A stretch of 9,817 nucleotides of DNA, from assembly GCA_002404095.1 (NCBI GenBank), contig DHJA01000217.1, forward strand, positions 10,904-20,720, in the 5' to 3' direction. This document shows positions 1 to 5,803 of the stretch, one piece after another. A model generated the notes under the pieces. That model was not told where the DNA came from. It searched no databases and saw only the letters and a list, made by a program, of their open reading frames with translations. The position numbers and the translations under genes are program-made. Position 1 is the stretch's first letter. Each line of letters starts with the position of its first letter. The DNA comes from Planctomycetaceae bacterium UBA4732 (GTDB lineage Bacteria > Planctomycetota > Planctomycetia > Gemmatales > Gemmataceae).

Positions 1-58
1 TACTTTTTGAAAGTACTGGTAAGCAACCGGAGTACCGACGAGAGGGGAGACCTAGGCC

Positions 59-1102
59 ATGACGCAAAGACAACGCAAACCCGGCGTCCGGCCGGCGTTC
101 ACGCTGGTGGAGTTGTTGGTGGTGATAACGATCATCGCCATCCTGGTGAGCCTGACGACGGCGGCGGTGATGCGCGGCCTCGTCAAAGGGCCGGAACTCC
201 AGTGCAGCTCGGAGATCGGCGAGCTACAGTCGAAGCTCTCGTCGGCGATAAGCAACGCCCATGTGAGCAAAGTGCCGAGTCGGTTGCATTTGAGCAAGAG
301 GAATAATTACAGTGGCTCGCAATTGGACCTGGACAGCAAGGCGTATCTCATAGAGCGGTTTGGAAAGCACACTTGTTTTGATTTCCAGAACCTGCCGCTG
401 AGTAACCCCAACTTCATCGACTGGAATGGCGATGGCAACGATAAAGAAGAATTGTACTTAGAAGGCCAGCAGTGCCTGGTATTCCACCTGGGCGGCATTC
501 CGATTAACAACCCGGCGAACACCGTACCCCCCCCACAAACGCCGGGCATTATCACTATGGCCGGTTTCTCGAACAATCAGCAGAACCCCGCCCTGGCGCC
601 GTCGGCTTCCGGTACCGACAGACGCCAAGGGCCGTATTTCGAGTTCCAGTCCAATCGGCTTGTGGCGTTCACCTCTCAGGCTTTTCAGGGCGTCAATTTT
701 CCGGTCCTTCCGGGCTTTGGCTATGGCTCTTACCCGATCTATTGGGATAATTGGACGCGCCCTGGCGGAAACGCGAACCGGCAACCCTACGCCTTCTTTG
801 CCTCTTACAACTTGGAAGGCGGCGGCTTGTACAGCGACGCGACTCACAAGTACGGGTCGAGCGATTGTCCGTCGCTATTTACTGCGCCGCCCCTTCCCCC
901 CGCTCCGCCCAGCACCCCGTTGCAGCCCTACGCGGCGAGCGCAGGCTTTATGAACCCCAGCTCGTTCCAGATCATTTCAGCGGGCAGAGACGGCAAGTTC
1001 GGGGCTACCGCAGGTTGGAACCCCAGGACTGGCACGACCGACCCAGCGGGCGCGGACGATCAATCCAACTTCTCCGCGCACCTGCTCGGCGTGGCGCCGT
1101 AA
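59..1102 (+). CDS. GspG-like pseudopilin (first of two tandem copies)
   Basis: Probably a shaft subunit of a type II secretion-type pseudopilus, inserted in the inner membrane and assembled after prepilin peptidase cleavage. It has a 13-residue basic leader ending in Ala13, then FTLVELLVV with Phe14 at +1 and Glu18 at +5. The hydrophobic helix covers about residues 14-36. The 347-residue protein is longer than classical GspG (about 140-150). The C-terminal part carries SAGRDGKFG (307-315) and GADDQSNFS (331-339), resembling the C-terminal calcium-loop region of GspG. The middle is rich in Asn, Gly and Pro and I do not recognise a domain in it. The ATG at 59 follows AGGGGAG at 43-49 with suitable spacing. 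Ala rather than Gly at -1 is seen often in planctomycete prepilin motifs but is less usual elsewhere. The family is clear; the exact subtype is inferred from the C-terminal motif and gene order. Confidence 0.88.
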   Translation: MTQRQRKPGVRPAFTLVELLVVITIIAILVSLTTAAVMRGLVKGPELQCSSEIGELQSKLSSAISNAHVSKVPSRLHLSKRNNYSGSQLDLDSKAYLIERFGKHTCFDFQNLPLSNPNFIDWNGDGNDKEELYLEGQQCLVFHLGGIPINNPANTVPPPQTPGIITMAGFSNNQQNPALAPSASGTDRRQGPYFEFQSNRLVAFTSQAFQGVNFPVLPGFGYGSYPIYWDNWTRPGGNANRQPYAFFASYNLEGGGLYSDATHKYGSSDCPSLFTAPPLPPAPPSTPLQPYAASAGFMNPSSFQIISAGRDGKFGATAGWNPRTGTTDPAGADDQSNFSAHLLGVAP

Positions 1103-1105
1103 TTT

Positions 1106-1114
1106 AAGGGAGGA
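1106..1114 (+). promoter_or_regulatory. Shine-Dalgarno of second GspG-like gene
   Basis: AAGGGAGGA lies six bases before the ATG at 1121 and just after the TAA at 1100-1102. It is the strongest Shine-Dalgarno in the cluster and fixes this start. Confidence 0.75.
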
Positions 1115-1120
1115 CGTTTC

Positions 1121-2266
1121 ATGCCGCGAACAACGAAACGAAGCGCCCGCCGGGCCGGCTTCACGATGGTCGAGATGCTGGTGGTCATCACCATCATCGC
1201 CGTGCTGCTTTCGCTGACGGCCGCCGCCGTCATCAAGATGATTCCAGCGCAGCAGGCGATCAATACCAAGACCGAGTTGACGCGCCTCCAAGAGAGTCTC
1301 GTTAAGTCGTATCGCTCCGCGGCGGACAAGTTTCGCAAGGAGCCGGTCCCCACATCGGGACCGATGGCTGCCGCTTATGGGTACGTGCTTAATCCGATGG
1401 CAGGCGGCAATCCAGATCTCGCCCGTGTCATCTGGGTCAAACTACGGCTCAAGCAGACTTTCCCGAATAACTTCATCGAAGCATTGAATCCGAGCGGCTA
1501 TCCGTCAATGCCCTTCATGCCCGCGCTCAGTTCCTACCAGACTAAGCTCAACGCCCTGGGATACTTCGGGCCTTTGCAGCCAGGGTATAACACTAATCCG
1601 GCCGCCTCTGCGCCGGCTCTGTGGGAGTCTTCCGTCTGCTTGCTATGGGCGCTACAGCGTGGTGAAGACGGAACCGCCCTTCAGGAATCGGACATCGGCA
1701 TCGGCAGTCTGAAAGACTTCGGCCAAATTCCCTTTATTGCGACTAACCCCAGCAGCGGGCAAACTCGCAATCTGCAGCCGGTCAAGGGTTTGGTGGACAA
1801 CTGGGGGACGCCTCTGGCGTTTTGCCGCTGGCCGGTCTACAGTTTGCAGCTGAACCCTGCGCCCATTCTCAACCCGCCCCCTCCTTCTTACCCGCCCCCT
1901 CCGCCCGCACCCCCCGGCGTGTATTATCCGCAGCTCGGCGACAATAACGACTCTGACGACCCTAGCGGCCTCCTAGAATCGCCTACTTGGCAGGGATCTG
2001 CATTTTTCGGGCAGTTCCAGGCGATTTTCCATCCGCTGGTTCCTCGCTCGTCGTTCCCGCAAGTGCAAACTTATCGTATCAGCCCGCTCATCGTCTCGGC
2101 CGGGCCGGACAAGAAGCTCGGGCTAGACAAAGAGCCGCTCGGGATTGGTCCTGGCTACGCCCTCCAGCCGAATGAACCGGTGCCGTACTTCTTTGGCAAA
2201 CTACTGGGAGCGCAGGGCGGTTTCGCCGACGACAACATATACCCGCAACTAGCTTCGCCCAAGTGA
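1121..2266 (+). CDS. GspG-like pseudopilin (second tandem copy)
   Basis: A 381-residue pseudopilin paralogous to its upstream neighbour. The 13-residue leader ends in Gly13, followed by FTMVEMLVV with Glu18 at +5. Residues 14-38 match the upstream protein closely, both with the core VVITIIA and a following SLT..AAV. The C-terminal half has SAGPDKKLG (326-334) and ADDN (369-372), which fits the GspG-type C-terminal loop, though Gly is replaced by Lys in the first element. A proline-rich linker sits at 252-265 (PPPP, then PPPPPAPP). Only 18 nt separate it from the previous stop, so the two genes are almost certainly co-transcribed. The role is probably a second shaft or adaptor pseudopilin; whether both copies enter one filament cannot be told from sequence. 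Confidence 0.88.
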   Translation: MPRTTKRSARRAGFTMVEMLVVITIIAVLLSLTAAAVIKMIPAQQAINTKTELTRLQESLVKSYRSAADKFRKEPVPTSGPMAAAYGYVLNPMAGGNPDLARVIWVKLRLKQTFPNNFIEALNPSGYPSMPFMPALSSYQTKLNALGYFGPLQPGYNTNPAASAPALWESSVCLLWALQRGEDGTALQESDIGIGSLKDFGQIPFIATNPSSGQTRNLQPVKGLVDNWGTPLAFCRWPVYSLQLNPAPILNPPPPSYPPPPPAPPGVYYPQLGDNNDSDDPSGLLESPTWQGSAFFGQFQAIFHPLVPRSSFPQVQTYRISPLIVSAGPDKKLGLDKEPLGIGPGYALQPNEPVPYFFGKLLGAQGGFADDNIYPQLASPK

Positions 2267-2270
2267 GGAG
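2265..2270 (+). promoter_or_regulatory. Shine-Dalgarno overlapping the preceding stop codon
   Basis: GAGGAG uses the last two bases of the TGA at 2264-2266 and lies nine bases before the ATG at 2280. The overlap suggests translational coupling of the second GspG-like gene to the GspH-like gene. Confidence 0.7.
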
Positions 2271-2279
2271 ACGCCGTTT

Positions 2280-3323
2280 ATGACACATGCACACTGCTTG
2301 ACGCGACGGCGGAACGCCTTCACTCTGATCGAGTTGTTGGTGGTGATGGTATTGATCCTGGTGCTGGCCGCGCTGGGACTCGGCTACATCGTTTTCGGCC
2401 AGGACAATCAGCATTCCGTGAGCGGCGCCCAAGCGGTCACCGGCGCGTTGCTCAACGCCAAACAGCGCGCCCGCCGCGACGGGCTGCCGACCGGCATACG
2501 CATACTTTTCACGAGCGGCACGGACGTGAAGGGTCGCCCGTTTACTTTTAGCTCGCAACTCGAGCTTGTCCAGCAGCCGCAAGATTACAATTTAGGAACG
2601 TGGACGACGACGGACGGCACCACGCTCACATTCAGTACGCCTTCGGCGCCTAGTCCCGATTTTCTAGGCGGCGCTGATTACATCGGCGAAATCGACCAGT
2701 CAACGGTGCAGGCCGGGGACTACTTCGTGGCGGCCGGAACCACAACGCCTCACCGAATCGCGGCGGTGGTTTCTCAAAATTCCCTACTACTTGCTTCAAG
2801 TGTGTCGCCGCTTACGTCAGGCGCCTACACCATCATTCGCGCCCCACGCCGTCTACCTAGCGAGGACATCATCCAACTACCATCGACCGTGGTCATTGAT
2901 AACACCGTGGCGACGGCGCCGGGAACCCCCGCAAACCAGGTATTTACCTACTGTCAAAACCTTCCTCTACGCTATCTCGTGGATAGCATGACGCCGCCCC
3001 CGCCGCCCCCGCCGCCCAATACGCCGCCAGGCAAGCCTGTTGCCGAGATCGTCTTCGCGCCTTCTGGAGCGGTCGTCGGTCAGGGGACGGGCAATGACAA
3101 GGTTTCCCTCTGGTTGCGCGATCCGAATTGGAAGCTGACCCCTGTCGCCGGCGCGCCTCTGCCCGGGGCGCCGCTCATCCTTTCCGTCCAGTTTCGCACG
3201 GGCTTTATCGGCGTCTACCCCGTGGCTCCTTGGGCGGTCGGGACGCCGATCCCCCCCCCCGGTACCAACCCACCTAACGACCCCTATGCGTATGTCAAAG
3301 ATCCGCGGTCCTCGGGACTGTGA
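2280..3323 (+). CDS. GspH/FimT-like minor pseudopilin
   Basis: A 347-residue prepilin-like protein. The 13-residue leader ends in Ala13, then FTLIELLVVM with Glu18 at +5 and a helix to about residue 37. The stretch AKQRARRDG (60-68) followed by a beta-like segment (TGIRILF) resembles the 'seAi.rg..v.l' signature of the GspH/FimT family, which sits at the pseudopilus tip. The middle (about 135-200) is an extra beta-rich segment of the type GDYFVAA...LLLASS...AYTII. Eight prolines in a row occupy 239-246. A run of ten C near the end (3251-3260) encodes part of IPPPG, 20 residues before the C terminus. The body is about twice the usual GspH length. Family membership is firm; the GspH assignment rests on the AKQRARRDG region and the gene order. 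Confidence 0.82.
   Translation: MTHAHCLTRRRNAFTLIELLVVMVLILVLAALGLGYIVFGQDNQHSVSGAQAVTGALLNAKQRARRDGLPTGIRILFTSGTDVKGRPFTFSSQLELVQQPQDYNLGTWTTTDGTTLTFSTPSAPSPDFLGGADYIGEIDQSTVQAGDYFVAAGTTTPHRIAAVVSQNSLLLASSVSPLTSGAYTIIRAPRRLPSEDIIQLPSTVVIDNTVATAPGTPANQVFTYCQNLPLRYLVDSMTPPPPPPPPNTPPGKPVAEIVFAPSGAVVGQGTGNDKVSLWLRDPNWKLTPVAGAPLPGAPLILSVQFRTGFIGVYPVAPWAVGTPIPPPGTNPPNDPYAYVKDPRSSGL
3251..3260 (+). repeat. Homopolymeric run of ten C inside the GspH-like gene
   Basis: The run encodes Pro325-Pro327 and flanking positions of the GspH-like protein. The alternative frame entered after loss of one C has no stop from 3259 to the ATG at 3352 and is the frame of the next gene. It is a possible slippage site, or a place for a sequencing error. 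Confidence 0.9.
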
Positions 3324-3337
3324 ACCGGGAAGCTCCT

Positions 3338-3342
3338 GGGAG
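3338..3342 (+). promoter_or_regulatory. Shine-Dalgarno fixing the GspI/PilV-like start
   Basis: GGGAG lies nine bases before the ATG at 3352. The reading frame is open further upstream, with ATGs at 3286 and 3292 inside the previous gene, but neither has a Shine-Dalgarno. The 3352 start gives a normal six-residue leader. Confidence 0.7.
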
Positions 3343-3351
3343 AAACCTGCT

Positions 3352-4236
3352 ATGAGACGACGACCCGGTATCACGCTGATCGAAGTGCTGGTGGCCATTT
3401 TCATCATGTCCATCGGCCTACTAGCGCTGTTGACTCTGTTCCCCTTAGGGGCGCTGCGGATGTCGCAGGCGCTCCAGTACGACCGCGCGGCCTCCTGCGC
3501 CAACGCCGGCGCCAACATATGCGACGCCTTTGACCTGCGCAACGATCCGTTCCCGCTCCAGCCCCCGCAGCTCCCGGTCCAGCCCGGTGCCTTTTACCCC
3601 GCATACGTTGATCCGTATGGCGTCGCCATTTCTTCCGGGCCGCTTGGGGGTAGCATCCGGCGGGTGGCTCCCTCGTTCATTCCCGCTCCCAATAACACGC
3701 CCTCGACTGCAGCCGCTCGGTACTTTACGCTGCTGGATGACATGACGTTTTATACCAACGGGCAGGCCGACAGTGGAGCGAACCCTGGCACGGCCAGCCT
3801 TCAGCGCGGCGACCGTTACACCTGGGGGCTGATGTTGCGCCAGCTTTCGCCCTCGTCCGTTCCGAGCCTCACCGTTGTGGTATACGCGGGCCGGGCGACG
3901 GCGTTACCGGGCGGTGAAGCAACCTACGCGGTACAGGCCGGCACCGGCACCTACCAGGACACCTCGGTGACACTGAATTACACAGGCAGCGCGCCAACCA
4001 TCCGTCGTGGCACTTGGATTCTGGACACGAGTTCCGATCCGGCCACCGGCTTGGTGCATGGAGATTTTTACCGTGTTGTTTCCGTCACGACGGTCAGCGC
4101 CACTCAAGTGAACCTGGAATTGCAGACTCCGATATCCAGGGCCATCACTGCCGTGACCGTGATGGACAACGTGGTGGACGTTTTCGACCGTGGTACGGCG
4201 CCTTCGTCCCAATGGGAATTCCACACACAGCCCTGA
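3352..4236 (+). CDS. GspI/PilV-like minor pseudopilin
   Basis: A 294-residue prepilin-like protein. The leader is very short (MRRRPG), with Gly6 at -1 and Ile7 at +1 in place of the usual Phe. ITLIEVLVAIFIMSIGLL follows, with Glu11 at +5. The EVLVA...SIGLL form is typical of PilV/GspI-type minor pilins, expected at the filament tip. The segment LFPLGALRM.QAL.YDRAA after the helix is a form I associate with planctomycete pseudopilins. The C-terminal third (about 215-294) is beta-rich, with RRGTWILD, GDFYRVV, and a final DNVVDVFDRG. The start at 3352 is preferred over 3286 because of the Shine-Dalgarno and leader length. It follows the GspH-like gene by 28 nt. Confidence 0.85.
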   Translation: MRRRPGITLIEVLVAIFIMSIGLLALLTLFPLGALRMSQALQYDRAASCANAGANICDAFDLRNDPFPLQPPQLPVQPGAFYPAYVDPYGVAISSGPLGGSIRRVAPSFIPAPNNTPSTAAARYFTLLDDMTFYTNGQADSGANPGTASLQRGDRYTWGLMLRQLSPSSVPSLTVVVYAGRATALPGGEATYAVQAGTGTYQDTSVTLNYTGSAPTIRRGTWILDTSSDPATGLVHGDFYRVVSVTTVSATQVNLELQTPISRAITAVTVMDNVVDVFDRGTAPSSQWEFHTQP

Positions 4237-4243
4237 GCGCTTT

Positions 4244-4248
4244 GGGAG
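4244..4248 (+). promoter_or_regulatory. Shine-Dalgarno of the GspJ-like gene
   Basis: GGGAG lies nine bases before the ATG at 4258. This matters because it supports initiation upstream of the inserted repeat. Between the in-frame TGA at 4234 and the prepilin motif at 4447 there is no other ATG, GTG or TTG in this frame. Confidence 0.75.
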
Positions 4249-4257
4249 TATACGAAC

Positions 4258-5649
4258 ATGCGACGCGCACTATCGAAACCCTGGTTCCCACGCTCTGCGT
4301 GGGAACCCGCGTCCGGACGCTCTGCGTCCCGTCCGGTACAGGCTGGCGACGCTCCATACGGGTCGGTTGCTCAGCCCAGCGGTTTCGGGACGCAGAGCGT
4401 CCGGGCTGCGTTCCCACGCAGAGCGTGGGAACCAGGACTCCGATCCGGCTTTACCCTGGTAGAAGTGCTAGTGTCGATGGCGCTCATCCTGTTTATTATG
4501 AGCATCCTGGCAGGCGCCTTCGGGGCCGCGTCGCAGGCCGTCAGCGACCTAAAGGCGGCCGGCGACATGGCCGAGAAGCTGCGCGCCGCATCCAACGTCA
4601 TCAAGCACGACCTGGGACAAGACCATTTCACCGACAGCAACCAGGGCAGCCCCCGTCTGAGCGACCCCAATTTCTGGGACCGACTCGACACGACCAAGAC
4701 GCCGCCGCCGGGGCCTTATGGCTTCTTCCGAATCTATCAGACAGGTCAGGCTACCCAGGAAGGCGTCGATCTGGATACCCTTCCTTCCTTCACCCAAACG
4801 AATACCTCGCTCCATTACACCATCGCCCAACACGGTGCCCGGCGCAGCGATTTCTTGTCCGCTGTGGTTGCTCCCGGCTCTGCCCTTCTACAAGGCAGCC
4901 CGACCGGGCCATACCTGAACGGCGACAACTTTTATCAAGATCCACCGCCAGCTAGCGTGTTCAGTTCCCAATTCGCCGAAGTGGAATTGTTCCTCCAGCA
5001 GACGACAGGGGATTTGACGGAAGGCTCTCCGGCGCCCGGCCCGCAAGCGCAACAGCTATTCGCTCTCTTCCGACGGCAACAGCTGGCCGTTCCAAGGAGT
5101 TGGACGCAGACAGCCGCCATCTCCGCGGCGGAAGCCAATGCCGACTTTGAAATGAGTATGTCGAATAACGCCTTCAATACGATGCAAGACCTGAGCCAAC
5201 CGGTGAAGCGCTTCAATTGCACTGGCAACCTTGCGGGTGTGCCTACTGGCGGAGCATATCCGCAGATCGGCAATGCCTCCGACTTGCTATTGAATGACGT
5301 GGTGTCGTTCGACGTGCGAATTCTGCTCCAAGGCGGGTCTGATTTCGTGGACTTGTTCGATCCGTCCGTCGTGGCCTTTACTAACAAGAATGCGGCGTTT
5401 CCATTCACCACGCCCGCTGGCCTCCCGTCCAACGCAGGCCCGCGCGCCTTTGACACGTGGTCGAACCAGGGCAACTACGCGAACTGGAACACGCCTGGCG
5501 ACGGCACAACCACCTTCACTTGTGTTCCTCTGTACAAGAACAACATCACTGGGCAAACGATTATCATCAAGGCCATCCAGATCACCCTGCGCGTGTGGGA
5601 TTTTAAGACGAAAAAGACGCGCCAAGTGACCATTGTGCAGCAAATGTAG
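4258..5649 (+). CDS. GspJ-like minor pseudopilin with a repeat-expanded leader
   Basis: A 463-residue protein. The prepilin motif is GFTLVEVLVSMALI, with Gly64 at -1, Phe65 at +1 and Glu69 at +5, and a helix to about residue 88. After the helix, LRAASNVIKHDLGQDHF (about 105-121) resembles the 'l..a...l..Dl.q' region of GspJ/PilW tip pseudopilins. The leader is 64 residues, against 6-14 in the other five proteins of the cluster. Residues 8 to about 60 are encoded by a 157-bp nested palindrome. Removing 156 nt (4281-4436) leaves MRRALSKPLRSG before Phe+1, a normal 12-residue leader, so the repeat probably inserted in frame. ATG 4258 is the only start available in this frame after the previous stop. 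The mature body of 399 residues is long for GspJ (about 200). Whether the long leader is still processed is unknown. Confidence 0.85.
   Translation: MRRALSKPWFPRSAWEPASGRSASRPVQAGDAPYGSVAQPSGFGTQSVRAAFPRRAWEPGLRSGFTLVEVLVSMALILFIMSILAGAFGAASQAVSDLKAAGDMAEKLRAASNVIKHDLGQDHFTDSNQGSPRLSDPNFWDRLDTTKTPPPGPYGFFRIYQTGQATQEGVDLDTLPSFTQTNTSLHYTIAQHGARRSDFLSAVVAPGSALLQGSPTGPYLNGDNFYQDPPPASVFSSQFAEVELFLQQTTGDLTEGSPAPGPQAQQLFALFRRQQLAVPRSWTQTAAISAAEANADFEMSMSNNAFNTMQDLSQPVKRFNCTGNLAGVPTGGAYPQIGNASDLLLNDVVSFDVRILLQGGSDFVDLFDPSVVAFTNKNAAFPFTTPAGLPSNAGPRAFDTWSNQGNYANWNTPGDGTTTFTCVPLYKNNITGQTIIIKAIQITLRVWDFKTKKTRQVTIVQQM
4280..4436. repeat. Nested inverted-repeat element within the GspJ-like leader
   Basis: Two imperfect inverted arms (4280-4329, 50 nt; 4388-4436, 49 nt) flank a 58-nt spacer. 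The arms share 27 and 17 identical bases around a variable 5-6 nt. Each arm is itself two smaller hairpins with TCT or AGA loops: 4283-4307 (11-bp stem), 4315-4329 (6 bp), 4388-4402 (6 bp) and 4411-4431 (9 bp). No transposase is present, so it looks like a non-autonomous palindromic element (REP/BIME or MITE-like). All three forward frames are free of stops across it. I associate palindromes of this form, encoding peptides such as PRSAWEP, with Gemmata-like planctomycetes, from memory rather than a search. Confidence 0.85.
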
Positions 5650-5672
5650 AGACGTGCCTATCGTTGCCCAAC

Positions 5673-5732
5673 GGCGCCAATGAAGGTAAGGCCGACACAC
5701 CCCCCACGCGCGCGGGTGTCGGCCTTGGCGCC
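5673..5732 (+). promoter_or_regulatory. Strong nested hairpin in the 154-nt gap before the GspK-like gene
   Basis: A perfect 11-bp stem pairs 5688-5698 with 5716-5726 (AAGGCCGACAC / GTGTCGGCCTT) around a 17-nt C/G-rich loop. An outer pairing of GGCGCC at 5673-5678 with GGCGCC at 5727-5732 encloses it. The only T run (five T, 5755-5759) begins 28 nt after the inner stem, so this is not a standard intrinsic terminator. It may be a partial terminator, an RNA-processing or stability element, or an attenuator setting the level of the GspK-like protein below that of the upstream subunits. I saw no convincing -35/-10 promoter in the gap. Confidence 0.6.
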
Positions 5733-5792
5733 CTTGATTATCGTCGAAAGACAGTTTTTCGCTCCGAAATTGATGTAAGGCTCGAATACTGA

Positions 5793-5799
5793 AGGGGAG
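5793..5799 (+). promoter_or_regulatory. Shine-Dalgarno of the GspK-like gene
   Basis: AGGGGAG lies four bases before the ATG at 5804. It matches the AGGGGAG before the first gene and supports this start. Confidence 0.7.
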
Positions 5800-5803
5800 T
5801 CCC

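Noticed and set aside
1..15. Six-base palindrome TACTTT/AAAGTA with a TTG loop at the window edge
   Set aside because: It is too short and cut off by the window to interpret; no promoter could be recognised in the first 58 nt.
3286..3351. Earlier ATGs (3286, 3292) as the start of the GspI/PilV-like gene
   Set aside because: They lie within the previous gene, lack a Shine-Dalgarno and would give a 26-28 residue leader; 3352 has GGGAG nine bases upstream.
4014..4955. A 313-codon open frame overlapping the GspI/PilV-like and GspJ-like genes on the same strand
   Set aside because: It overlaps two genes with clear prepilin motifs, has no prepilin or other recognisable motif, and exists mainly because the palindromic element is open in all frames.
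5688..5759. Standard Rho-independent terminator after the GspJ-like gene
   Set aside because: The five-T run is 28 nt beyond the inner stem, so the hairpin is recorded only as a possible regulatory element.
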